In this document: positions 46,167 through 53,933 of the stretch, one piece after another
Layout of the letters: every line of letters starts with the position of its first letter
How positions within the stretch are numbered: position 1 is the first letter of the stretch
NCBI GenBank assembly: GCA_902526075.1
Contig: CABZJM010000009.1
Location: 1 to 53,933, forward strand
Direction of reading: 5' to 3'
DNA from: an uncultured Bacteroidota bacterium
Lineage (GTDB): Bacteria > Bacteroidota > Bacteroidia > Flavobacteriales > Flavobacteriaceae
Length of the DNA stretch: 53,933 nucleotides
Made by a program: the position numbers and the translations under genes
Notes under the pieces: generated by a model
What the model saw: the letters and a program-made list of their open reading frames with translations, nothing else
What the model was told of the DNA's origin: nothing
Database searches by the model: none

Positions 46167-48596
46167 ATGTATAAAGTAAGACTAACACTCGCTTTTTTTA
46201 TCCTTTCAATTGCTCTTTCATTTTGTAACTCAAATGAATTAGAAAAATTCAAAGGATTTTTTAATTTTTCTTATGATGAATCTAAGGATAAAATATTCCT
46301 AGAAGTTGATAAACTAGATTATGAGTTTCTTTATATTGGTTCATTGGCCTCGGGTGTTGGTTCAAATGATATAGGCTTGGATCGAGGTCAACTGGGACTA
46401 GAGAAGTTGGTCAAATTTGTAAAAAAGGGTAATAAAATCTTGTTGGTTGAGCCTAACTTATTCTACAGGGCTCAAACCGAAAATATCAGTGAAAAAAAAA
46501 GTGTTGAACAAGCTTTTGCAAAATCTGTAATTTTCGGATTTGAAATAGTTGAAACTAATAATGGACACCACCTCATTGATTTTACCCCCTTTTTATTATA
46601 TGATAGACATGGGGTAGCTAAAAAACTGAGAGATTTAAAACAGGGCTCATATAAAGTTGATAAATCCAAAAGTGCGATTGAAATTTTCAATACAAAAGCG
46701 TTTCCTGAGAATGTAGAATTTGAGGCTTTATTAACTTTTTCAGGTGAGGCAAAGGGCAGTATGATAAGAAGTGTTGTTCCCGATCCTGACAATGTTTCAG
46801 TTGTTCAACATCACTCCTTCATAAAACTTCCCGACAACAATTATAAGCCAAGAAAATTTGATCCTAGAAGTGGTGCTATATCAATTTCATTTATGGACTA
46901 TTCAACACCAATTGATGAGCCAATCACAAAAAAATTCATCATTAGGCATAGATTAGGAAAGAAAAATCCAGAATTAGAAATCTCCGAAGCAGTTGAACCA
47001 ATTATTTATTATTTAGATCCTGGGACACCCGAGCCAGTTAAGAGTGCTTTATTAGATGGTGCAAGATGGTGGAATCAGGCATATGAATCAATTGGTTTTA
47101 AAGATGCTTTTCAGGTTAAAATGCTTCCAGAAGGTGCAGATCCATTGGACTGCAGGTATAACGTTATTCAATGGGTTCATCGCTCCACAAGAGGATGGAG
47201 TTATGGTGCTAGTGTAGTTGATCCAAGAACTGGTGAGATTATTAAAGGTCATGTAAGTTTAGGTAGTCTTCGAATAAGGCAGGACTACATGATAGCTCAG
47301 GCATTAACCAATGAACCTTTTGCCTCAGAAAATAATAATAATAAAATGAAGGAATTAGCTGTAGCGAGAATAAGACAGTTGAGCGCTCATGAGATAGGTC
47401 ATACAATTGGATTTGCTCACAATTTTGCAGCAAGTACAAATGACAGGGCCTCAGTTATGGACTATCCTCATCCGTTGGTAAATTTAATTGATGATGAAAT
47501 TATTTTTGACGATGCTTATGATACTGGAATTGGAGATTGGGATAAAGTTACTGTTGCATATAGCTACAGTGATTTTAGAGCAGATCAAAATGAGGATTTT
47601 GAGTTAAATAAAATATTGGAAAATTCAACTAGTGATGGTTTACGATTTATTAGTGATTACGATGCAAGATCAATTGATGGCTCCCATGCATATGCACACT
47701 TATGGGATAATGGAGAAACCGCATATTCTGGATTAGATAAAGTAATAGATATTAGAAAAAGGGCAATTGAAAATTTTTCTGAGTATAATGTTCCAGAAGG
47801 CACCCCAAATTCATTGTTGGAGGACGTTTTTGTTCCATTGTACTTTTTTCACAGATATCAGACTGAAGCTGCTGTAAAGTTAATTGGAGGTATGGATTAC
47901 AATTATTCTCTGATTGGGGATAATCAGAAAGACTACTATCATATTGAAAAAGTTAATCAAATACAGGCTTTAAATTCATTAATGAAAACATTACAACCTG
48001 ATTTTTTAGCGATTCCAAAGGATAAATTACAATTGTTTCCGCCAAGGGCATTTGGATACCCAAGAACAAGAGAATCATTTAGGTCTAACCTGGGTGTCGC
48101 CTTTGATCCTTTTTCGGTTGCTGAAACATCTGCTGATATGACCTTAAGTTTAATTTTAAGGCCAAAAAGACTAAACAGATTAATATTACAGCATTCATTA
48201 GATAATTCAAATCTGAGCCTTGATGAACTATATGCTTTAATATTAAAGAAAACGACCTTTTTGAAGCCCTCTAACATTACAGAACCAGAAGACTCCTACC
48301 TCGGGGAGATTCAACATATCGTTAATACTACTTTTTTAAAGAATGTTTTTAAAGTTATTAATAGCTCAAGCAGTTATTCTCAGGTAAGAAGCATAAGTAA
48401 TAAACTTGTAAGAAAAATTTCATCAGAACTATCGTCAAAAAGAAGAAAGGACTATAAACTTTCAAAATATTACAGTCATTATATTGATATGATAAGTAAT
48501 TTTCATAAAGATCCTAAAGAATACGAAATCATTAATTCGTTAAAAATACCTGACGGTTCCCCAATTGGAACAGATAATTGCAGCCATTACGAATAA
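46167..48596 (+). CDS. Exported zinc metalloprotease (DUF5117-type, metzincin-like)
   Basis: The 809-residue protein starts with a hydrophobic export signal (residues 1 to about 19; FFILSIALSFC). It carries the metzincin-style zinc motif HEIGHTIGFAH (about 408-418) followed by SVMDYPHP, a Met-turn-like segment. The N-terminal DUF5117-like region (about 30-200) and the long helical C terminus fit the large Bacteroidota zinc-dependent metalloproteases. The Cys after the signal does not follow a good lipobox, so lipidation is doubtful. It acts outside the cytoplasm on unknown proteins. The threonine aldolase-type gene begins one base after its stop. Confidence 0.88.
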   Translation: MYKVRLTLAFFILSIALSFCNSNELEKFKGFFNFSYDESKDKIFLEVDKLDYEFLYIGSLASGVGSNDIGLDRGQLGLEKLVKFVKKGNKILLVEPNLFYRAQTENISEKKSVEQAFAKSVIFGFEIVETNNGHHLIDFTPFLLYDRHGVAKKLRDLKQGSYKVDKSKSAIEIFNTKAFPENVEFEALLTFSGEAKGSMIRSVVPDPDNVSVVQHHSFIKLPDNNYKPRKFDPRSGAISISFMDYSTPIDEPITKKFIIRHRLGKKNPELEISEAVEPIIYYLDPGTPEPVKSALLDGARWWNQAYESIGFKDAFQVKMLPEGADPLDCRYNVIQWVHRSTRGWSYGASVVDPRTGEIIKGHVSLGSLRIRQDYMIAQALTNEPFASENNNNKMKELAVARIRQLSAHEIGHTIGFAHNFAASTNDRASVMDYPHPLVNLIDDEIIFDDAYDTGIGDWDKVTVAYSYSDFRADQNEDFELNKILENSTSDGLRFISDYDARSIDGSHAYAHLWDNGETAYSGLDKVIDIRKRAIENFSEYNVPEGTPNSLLEDVFVPLYFFHRYQTEAAVKLIGGMDYNYSLIGDNQKDYYHIEKVNQIQALNSLMKTLQPDFLAIPKDKLQLFPPRAFGYPRTRESFRSNLGVAFDPFSVAETSADMTLSLILRPKRLNRLILQHSLDNSNLSLDELYALILKKTTFLKPSNITEPEDSYLGEIQHIVNTTFLKNVFKVINSSSSYSQVRSISNKLVRKISSELSSKRRKDYKLSKYYSHYIDMISNFHKDPKEYEIINSLKIPDGSPIGTDNCSHYE

Positions 48597-48597
48597 A

Positions 48598-49620
48598 ATG
48601 ATAGACTTAAGAAGTGATACGATAACGAAACCATGTGATAGAATGCTTGACTTTATGCTCAATGCTAAAGTTGGAGATGATGTATATGGAGAGGATCTAA
48701 CGGTAAAAGAGTTGGAAAATAAAATTGCTAATTTTTTTGGAATGGAAAGTGCAATGTTTTTTCCATCTGGTACAATGGCTAATCAAACTGCTGTAAAAAT
48801 TCATACAAATCCAGGTGATCAGGTTATTGCTCATGAATATTCCCATGTCTACAATTATGAAGGAGGTGGAGCTTCTTTTAACAGTGGTGTGTCGTTCAAG
48901 CTTCTACAAGGTCAAAAAGGTATGTTTAATCCAGATCAATTAAAATATGCAATAAATCCAAAGAATTTTTATCACTCACCACTCACAAAATTAGTATCAT
49001 TGGAAAATACCACAAACAAGGGGGGTGGACACTGTTGGGATGTAAAACATTTTGAGGAAATAAAATTCATATGTGATGAAAATGGGCTTGGATTACACAT
49101 GGATGGTGCTAGGGTATGGAATTCAATAGTTGCCAAAGACAACAATCCTAAAATTTATGGAGATCATTTTGATACCATTTCTGTTTGTTTAAGTAAAGGG
49201 CTTGGTTGTCCAGTCGGTTCTGTATTAGTAGGTAGAAAACATTTTATTGATAAAGCATTAAGGATTAGAAAAATTTTAGGTGGGGGAATGCGTCAAGCAG
49301 GTTACTTAGCAGCAGCAGGGCTGTATGCTCTTGAAAACAATTTACAAAGACTCGCTTTTGATCATCAAAGAGCTAAGGAGATTGCATCTGGTCTTTTATC
49401 CAAGAATTGTATCAAGAGTGTAAATGAAGTAGAAACAAATATTATAATATTAGAGCTTGATGATTCTGTAGATAAGCAAACAATTATTGATTATTTTACA
49501 GAAAAAGAAATATTATTTGACTGGAATTCTATGGGGCTCAAAAAGATAAGAATTGTTACACATTTAAATTACACTGATCAAGAACATAAACTTTTACTTA
49601 AGGTTGTCGATAACTTATAG
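48598..49620 (+). CDS. Low-specificity threonine aldolase-type PLP enzyme
   Basis: This enzyme cleaves L-threonine or allo-threonine to glycine and acetaldehyde. The ATG at 48598 (MIDLRSDTITKP) is the family start; the 11 codons from 48565 read through the previous gene. Other blocks are VGDDVYGEDLTVKELE, FFPSGTMANQTA, HMDGARVWNS (PLP-binding Asp), the Schiff-base Lys in VCLSKGLGCPVGS, and GGGMRQAGYLAAAG. The length of 340 residues is normal. Related enzymes act on other beta-hydroxy amino acids, so the exact substrate is open. Confidence 0.9.
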   Translation: MIDLRSDTITKPCDRMLDFMLNAKVGDDVYGEDLTVKELENKIANFFGMESAMFFPSGTMANQTAVKIHTNPGDQVIAHEYSHVYNYEGGGASFNSGVSFKLLQGQKGMFNPDQLKYAINPKNFYHSPLTKLVSLENTTNKGGGHCWDVKHFEEIKFICDENGLGLHMDGARVWNSIVAKDNNPKIYGDHFDTISVCLSKGLGCPVGSVLVGRKHFIDKALRIRKILGGGMRQAGYLAAAGLYALENNLQRLAFDHQRAKEIASGLLSKNCIKSVNEVETNIIILELDDSVDKQTIIDYFTEKEILFDWNSMGLKKIRIVTHLNYTDQEHKLLLKVVDNL

Positions 49621-49651
49621 AAGATAATTTAAAAATCAGCTCAAAAACACT

Positions 49652-49659
49652 TATTTTTG
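49652..49659 (+). promoter_or_regulatory. Possible TAnnTTTG box before the cysteine-synthase-like gene
   Basis: TATTTTTG lies 29 bases before the ATG at 49688, in a 67-base gap. A matching TTG element 17-23 bases upstream was not found, so this is a weak prediction. Confidence 0.3.
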
Positions 49660-49687
49660 TAATGCTCTTAGATAATTTTTTTCATTG

Positions 49688-50731
49688 ATGAAAAAAAATA
49701 AAAATGTAGTTAACAATTTATTGGAGCTTGTGGGAAATACCCCTATGGTGAAAATTGATAATCTAACCAAAGACTTTAACGGTACTATCCTAGCTAAGCT
49801 TGAATCTGCTAATCCTGGTCATTCTTCAAAGGACAGAATTGCTTTGTATATTGTTGAGAGTGCTGAAAAAAAAGGTATTCTTAAGCCTGGTGATACAATT
49901 ATTGAAACTACATCAGGAAATACTGGATTTAGCCTAGCTATGGTGTCATTAATAAAAGGATACAAGTGTATTTTGGCTGTATCTTCCAAATCCTCAAGTG
50001 ATAAAATCGAAATGTTAAAGGCAATGGGTGCTACTGTTTATGTATGTCCTGCTAACGTGTCAGCTGATGATCCAAGATCGTATTATGAGGTTGCAAAAAG
50101 GCTTCACAGTGAAATTAAAGGCTCAATATACATTAATCAATATTTTAATGATTTAAATGCAGATGCACATTACTCATCAACAGGGCCAGAGATTTGGGAT
50201 CAAACTCAAGGAAAAATAACCTATTTAGTAGTTTGTAGTGGAACTGGAGGTACAATCTCTGGGACAGCTAGGTATCTTAAGGAAAAAAACCCAAATATCA
50301 AAGTAATTGGAGTTGATGCATATGGGTCTGTTCTTAAGAAATATCATGAAACTGGAGAATTTGACGAAAATGAAATATATCCGTATAGAATTGAAGGACT
50401 TGGGAAAAATTTAATTCCATCTGTGACTGATTTCGAAATTATCGATAGATATGTAAAGGTTACCGATGAAGATAGTGCACATTCCGCAAGGCAACTTGTT
50501 AAATATGAAGGTATTTTCGTTGGTTACACAAGTGGGGCGGCCTTTCAAGCTGTTAAGCAACTTAATCATGAAAAAGAATTTAATGAGTCAGACGTAGTAG
50601 TTGTAATTTTCCCTGATCATGGTTCAAGGTATTTGAGTAAAATTTATAGTGATAAGTGGATGGAAGATCAAGGATTTACTGATTCAAAAAGAGAAATTAA
50701 TAATAACGATATACAATATATTAGAAAATAA
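49688..50731 (+). CDS. Cysteine synthase/cystathionine beta-synthase-like enzyme, candidate cysteate synthase
   Basis: The 347-residue fold-type II PLP enzyme has the Schiff-base Lys in [12 protein letters not shown] (about 48; usual family form NPGGSVKDR), the substrate loop [12 protein letters not shown], and the PLP-phosphate loop [11 protein letters not shown]. It makes a C-S bond at the beta carbon of a serine-derived substrate. The start is the ATG at 49688. Its stop overlaps the next start (TAATG), so it is coupled to an alpha-oxoamine synthase of the capnine-forming type. That context suggests the product is cysteate, made with sulfite, in place of cysteine. The enzyme class is firm; the cysteate role is inference. 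Confidence 0.87.
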   Translation: MKKNKNVVNNLLELVGNTPMVKIDNLTKDFNGTILAKLESANPGHSSKDRIALYIVESAEKKGILKPGDTIIETTSGNTGFSLAMVSLIKGYKCILAVSSKSSSDKIEMLKAMGATVYVCPANVSADDPRSYYEVAKRLHSEIKGSIYINQYFNDLNADAHYSSTGPEIWDQTQGKITYLVVCSGTGGTISGTARYLKEKNPNIKVIGVDAYGSVLKKYHETGEFDENEIYPYRIEGLGKNLIPSVTDFEIIDRYVKVTDEDSAHSARQLVKYEGIFVGYTSGAAFQAVKQLNHEKEFNESDVVVVIFPDHGSRYLSKIYSDKWMEDQGFTDSKREINNNDIQYIRK

Positions 50732-51975
50732 TGAGAGACCTATTTGATAGAATGCGCCAGGACAAAGGGCCACTAGGAAAATGGGCTGATATTGCTGAGG
50801 GATATTTTGCTTTTCCTAAGCTTGAAGGTCCCATTTCAAACAGGATGAATTTTAATGGAAAAGAAGTAATAACTTGGAGTGTCAATGACTACTTGGGATT
50901 AGCAAATGAACCTGAAGTGCGAAGAGTTGACACAGAAGCTGCTGCTAAGTATGGTTCAGCTTATCCAATGGGTGCTAGGTTGATGTCAGGCCACACAGAT
51001 TTGCATGAGAAACTTCAGAATCAATTAGCTGATTTTGTTAATAAAGAGGCTGCATATGTGTTAAATTTTGGATACCAAGGTATATTATCAACTATTGATT
51101 CTTTGGTAAGTAAAAATGATGTCATTGTTTATGATATTGATTCTCATGCTTGTATTATTGATGGGGTTAGACTTCATATTGGAAAAAGGTTTACTTATCA
51201 ACATAATGACATGGGTAGCCTTGAGAAAAATTTAAATAGAGCAACTAAAATAGCTGAAGAGACTAATGGAGGTATATTGGTTATTTCAGAAGGGGTTTTT
51301 GGAATGAGGGGCGAGCAAGGAAAATTAAGGGAGATTGTTGAGCTTAAGAAAAAATTTAAATTCCGATTACTTGTTGATGATGCTCATGGTTTTGGCACCC
51401 TAGGCAAGACTGGTGCTGGAGCAGGCGAGGAGCAAGGCGTTCAAGATGATATTGATGTCTATTTTGCCACGTTTGCTAAATCTCTTGCCAGTACAGGAGC
51501 GTTTATTGCATCTGACAAAGAAATTATAGATTTTTTAAAATATAATATGAGATCACAAGTTTTTGCAAAATCTTTACAAATGCAATTAGTTGAGGGTATT
51601 TTAAAGAGGCTAGAAATGTTGAGAACCAAACCTATATTTAAACAAAAACTTTGGGACAATGTAAACAAACTCCAATCTGGATTAAAAGAAAGAGGTTTTG
51701 ATATTGGTACCACTCAAAGTTGTGTAACTCCAGTATATTTAAAAGGTTCTGTTCCTGAAGCTATGGCATTGGTAAAAGATTTAAGAGAAAACTACAGGAT
51801 ATTTTGTTCTATAGTGGTTTATCCGGTAATTCCAAAGGGATTGATTTTACTTAGGCTTATTCCAACTGCTTCACACAACTTTGATGATATTCAGGAGACT
51901 TTGGAAGCTTTCTCCTCAATCAGGGAAAGATTAGTCACAGGAGTCTATAAAAAACTTTCTGAAAGCCTGAGCTAA
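50731..51975 (+). CDS. Alpha-oxoamine synthase, likely cysteate-fatty acyl transferase (capnine synthase)
   Basis: The 414-residue PLP enzyme belongs to the group of serine palmitoyltransferase, KBL and BioF. The Schiff-base Lys is about 250 in FATFAKSLAS. The cofactor Asp-x-x-His block is LVDDAHGFG (about 214-222), and the N-terminal WSVNDYLGLA and GSAYPMGARLMSG are family blocks. Such enzymes condense an amino acid with an acyl thioester and release CO2. In Flavobacterium johnsoniae a homologue makes the sulfonolipid precursor capnine from cysteate and is needed for efficient gliding. Coupling to a cysteine-synthase-like gene supports cysteate over serine. It overlaps the convergent acyltransferase gene by four bases. 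Confidence 0.85.
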   Translation: MRDLFDRMRQDKGPLGKWADIAEGYFAFPKLEGPISNRMNFNGKEVITWSVNDYLGLANEPEVRRVDTEAAAKYGSAYPMGARLMSGHTDLHEKLQNQLADFVNKEAAYVLNFGYQGILSTIDSLVSKNDVIVYDIDSHACIIDGVRLHIGKRFTYQHNDMGSLEKNLNRATKIAEETNGGILVISEGVFGMRGEQGKLREIVELKKKFKFRLLVDDAHGFGTLGKTGAGAGEEQGVQDDIDVYFATFAKSLASTGAFIASDKEIIDFLKYNMRSQVFAKSLQMQLVEGILKRLEMLRTKPIFKQKLWDNVNKLQSGLKERGFDIGTTQSCVTPVYLKGSVPEAMALVKDLRENYRIFCSIVVYPVIPKGLILLRLIPTASHNFDDIQETLEAFSSIRERLVTGVYKKLSESLS

Positions 51976-53093
51976 CTAAGGTTAAGCTTATAGGTTGATC
52001 TAGTTTTAATCAGTTTAGGATTGAAATTTTTCCATATTTTATCAATTGAAATATTATCTGTCAACTCAGGTGTTCGCCTACAAATTTGTATCCCCTTACC
52101 TTTAAGTGTTTGAATAAACGAATTAAATATTATTGCGGTAACTCCAAGTTTCTGATAATTTGGATCAATTCCAATAAGATATAAAATGACATCTTTATTA
52201 AATTTCTTTGCCCACAATAGATTTAAAAATCCAAAAGGAAACAATTTTCCATTCATTCTTTGTAAAGCCTTGGCAAATGAGGGCATTATAATAGCAAAAG
52301 CAACAATTTCCCTATTTTCATTTTCGACAAACTTTATATATTCAGGGTTTATAAACTTTATGTATTTTTCTTTCATAAATTCTTTTTGCTCCTGATTTAT
52401 TTTGACAAATGAGGAAAGTTTGGCATATGATCTATTAAACAGGTCAAACATTTCATTTGTTCTTTTCATTACCTCGCTTGTAGATGTAAAATTGACTTCA
52501 TTTAATTTATTTCTGGTTTTTACAATCCTACTCATCTTTTCATAGTAACCTGTGTCAATGTCCTCGAACATAAATGTTTTTTCATGGAAGTTTTTTTCAG
52601 TAATTAATCCATATTTTTCATAATGATTTACATAATAACTGTGATTGTACGCTGTTATCATGGTTCCGATTATCTCAAATCCACTAGTAAGCACCCCAAC
52701 TTTGTCCAAGTTGCTAAAACCCATTGGACCCTCCATGTATTTAAGTTTATTTTTCTTACCAGACTCTACAACTTTATCTAAAAGCAATTTACTTACTTCA
52801 AAATCATCAATAAAATCAAACCAGCCAAATCTAATTTTACTGGTTTTTTGTTCATTTACCTCATACCAGTTAATAATAACCGCTATTCTTCCAACAATTT
52901 CATCATTTTTTGATGCCACATATAATTTAACTTCAGCATTTTTAAGATTTGGATTTAGATCTTTATTGAAACTATTCATTTCCTGTTCAATAATATGAGG
53001 AACCCAATATTTTGAGCCTTTGTACAATTTAAATGGAAACATGACAAACTCTCTTAACTCTGAATCGTTAGAAACTTTTATAATATCAATCAT
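51972..53093 (-). CDS. GNAT-like acyltransferase, candidate sulfonolipid N-acyltransferase
   Basis: The 373-residue protein has two GNAT-type halves. The first has FPFKLYKGSKYWVPHI, an acetyl-CoA-fold strand pair with VGRIAVIIN, and GPMGFSNLDKVGVL. The second has FAIIMPSFAKAL and LIGIDPNYQKLGVTAIIF, a motif-A-like site. I recall similar proteins labelled, probably wrongly, as GTP cyclohydrolase in flavobacteria. They resemble the GNAT-fold ceramide synthase described in Caulobacter. Lying against the capnine synthase gene, it may add the N-acyl chain to capnine. The fold is moderately sure; the role is inference. Its ATG overlaps the stop of the upstream outer membrane gene (ATGA). Confidence 0.72.
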   Translation of the reverse strand: MIDIIKVSNDSELREFVMFPFKLYKGSKYWVPHIIEQEMNSFNKDLNPNLKNAEVKLYVASKNDEIVGRIAVIINWYEVNEQKTSKIRFGWFDFIDDFEVSKLLLDKVVESGKKNKLKYMEGPMGFSNLDKVGVLTSGFEIIGTMITAYNHSYYVNHYEKYGLITEKNFHEKTFMFEDIDTGYYEKMSRIVKTRNKLNEVNFTSTSEVMKRTNEMFDLFNRSYAKLSSFVKINQEQKEFMKEKYIKFINPEYIKFVENENREIVAFAIIMPSFAKALQRMNGKLFPFGFLNLLWAKKFNKDVILYLIGIDPNYQKLGVTAIIFNSFIQTLKGKGIQICRRTPELTDNISIDKIWKNFNPKLIKTRSTYKLNLS

Positions 53094-53933
53094 TTTATTG
53101 CATTTAAATTAAGTCTGTAGCTCAATCCTAGGCCCACATTAAATATTTGTGGAGTATCTTTAAAGTTTACACTAACACCCGAATCAATTTGAAGATTATC
53201 AGTAAATAGAAATGCAACTCCGAAATTCACTTTGTTTTCAGCATAATAATCACTTTTTATTGCATGGGTTTCGATAAATCCAATCATACTTTCACTAAAC
53301 GCGTGGGTTAACGAAACAATATATTCGAAATCATTTTGTGATGAACCAATTCTCTCAAAGATTAAATTTGTTGTGATAACGGATCTGTATGTGATATTGC
53401 TTTGTGTAAAAATTGCTGCTGATGGACTAATACCGCTCAAATTCGTATTTGTGTATGGATTATTTCTTGAATCCAAATTTATTCCAACGTATGCTGAAAT
53501 TGCTGGAATGAGATTTTTCCATTCAAATTTTTTATCTGCAAAATAACTGTACACGTTGGGTTTTTTAACTTCACCCTTTGTTGGGTCATAAATTAGATAT
53601 TTAGCTCCAATTTTAAATTTTTTGAAGTTTTTTCTGTCAAAACTATTAGATGGTAAATATCGATTATCGGTAAAATTATCTGTCTGATATACTCCATCTA
53701 TTATGAGCTCTAGTTTATCTATTAGAAGCCCGTATCTAATTTTAAAGTCTGCTCCAAGGCCTTTAACCCTGTAGTTTAATAATTGATGTTCCTCATTAGT
53801 GTAATAAAAACCGTTTTCAAGTTGTAGTATATTTTTACCTACAGCGAAAGCGCCAGATGAGCTGCCCGGTCTATTTGAATTAATTATTTCAGTAAACTGT
53901 GAGTAACCGAGGTTAAATTTTAAAATAAAAATA
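53090..53933 (-). CDS. Outer membrane beta-barrel protein (transporter/phenol-degradation MetA-like), 5' end beyond window
   Basis: The frame ending at 53090 stays open to the right edge of the window (first full codon at 53932), so the start lies outside and at least 280 residues are visible. The visible N-terminal part reads INSNRPGSSSGAFAVGKN, then LQLENGFYY, followed by alternating amphipathic strands and a final strand ending LSYRLNLNAIK. This resembles the PF13557-type outer membrane 'transporter' barrels of flavobacteria. The GTG at 53554 within this frame is only an internal codon. Coupling to the GNAT-like gene suggests a joint envelope role. Confidence 0.72.
   Translation of the reverse strand, partial: IFILKFNLGYSQFTEIINSNRPGSSSGAFAVGKNILQLENGFYYTNEEHQLLNYRVKGLGADFKIRYGLLIDKLELIIDGVYQTDNFTDNRYLPSNSFDRKNFKKFKIGAKYLIYDPTKGEVKKPNVYSYFADKKFEWKNLIPAISAYVGINLDSRNNPYTNTNLSGISPSAAIFTQSNITYRSVITTNLIFERIGSSQNDFEYIVSLTHAFSESMIGFIETHAIKSDYYAENKVNFGVAFLFTDNLQIDSGVSVNFKDTPQIFNVGLGLSYRLNLNAIK

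Noticed and set aside
53090-53554. A complete 154-residue gene starting at GTG 53554
   Set aside because: The same frame is open to the right edge with outer-membrane-barrel sequence upstream; the GTG is an internal codon of a gene that begins outside the window.
1-53933. CRISPR arrays, insertion sequences, prophage or attachment sites
   Set aside because: No regularly spaced repeats, transposase or integrase motifs, or flanking duplications were found on reading the window; the tRNA-Ser is flanked by its own promoter and terminator and no integrase.

Overview
This is an AT-rich chromosomal segment of a Bacteroidota bacterium, most likely a marine, streamlined member of Flavobacteriia. Four things point there: a C-terminal type IX secretion sorting domain (9341-10849), TAnnTTTG-type promoters in place of clear Shine-Dalgarno or sigma70 signals, several small protein families typical of flavobacteria (for example the CAL67264-type membrane protein at 36795-36971), and very tight packing. 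Five of eight convergent gene pairs overlap tail to tail. I see no rRNA, mobile element, phage, CRISPR array or integration site. The one tRNA is tRNA-Ser(UGA). No stretch longer than about 300 bases lacks a gene.

Layout. 1-10.9 kb: exported and surface proteins (a partial lamin-tail-type secreted protein, an M1 peptidase, a duplicated-domain periplasmic protein, a large BNR/Asp-box repeat protein, a T9SS cargo protein) plus an aldose 1-epimerase. 11.0-20.2 kb: tRNA-Ser, a lipoprotein hydrolase, then a minus-strand run ftsK - lolA-like - lptF/G-type permease - ribB, preceded by a PLP gamma-lyase/NhaC-type transporter pair. 20.3-26.5 kb: lpdA, then an overlapping run tilS - Nramp-like transporter - pxpA - pxpB - pxpC (5-oxoprolinase). 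26.5-31.5 kb: aldehyde dehydrogenase, RluA-type pseudouridine synthase, panB, and divergently dnaK. 31.6-37.4 kb: thioesterase, then three consecutive loci with broken reading frames (CPBP protease, DUF3857 protein, M24 peptidase) and small flavobacterial proteins. 37.5-41.8 kb: ftcD convergent with hutI and fumC, covering late histidine degradation. 42-48.6 kb: a 54-aa membrane protein, a TonB-type outer membrane barrel protein, an ArsC-like protein, prfB with its programmed frameshift, and a zinc metalloprotease. 48.6-53.9 kb: threonine aldolase-type enzyme, then a cysteine-synthase-like enzyme overlapping an alpha-oxoamine synthase, facing a GNAT-like acyltransferase and a partial outer membrane protein.

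Most interesting points. (1) The 49.7-53.9 kb locus looks like a sulfonolipid (capnine) pathway: cysteate formation, acyl-cysteate condensation and a possible N-acyltransferase. (2) The Nramp-like protein in the 5-oxoprolinase operon has lost the metal-ligand motifs and may carry 5-oxoproline or another organic substrate. (3) Three neighbouring loci between 32.0 and 35.1 kb are broken by a T8 run, an A7 run and an in-frame TAA. This could be real decay, phase variation or sequence error. Functional calls rest on motif and family recognition by eye; no database search was run.
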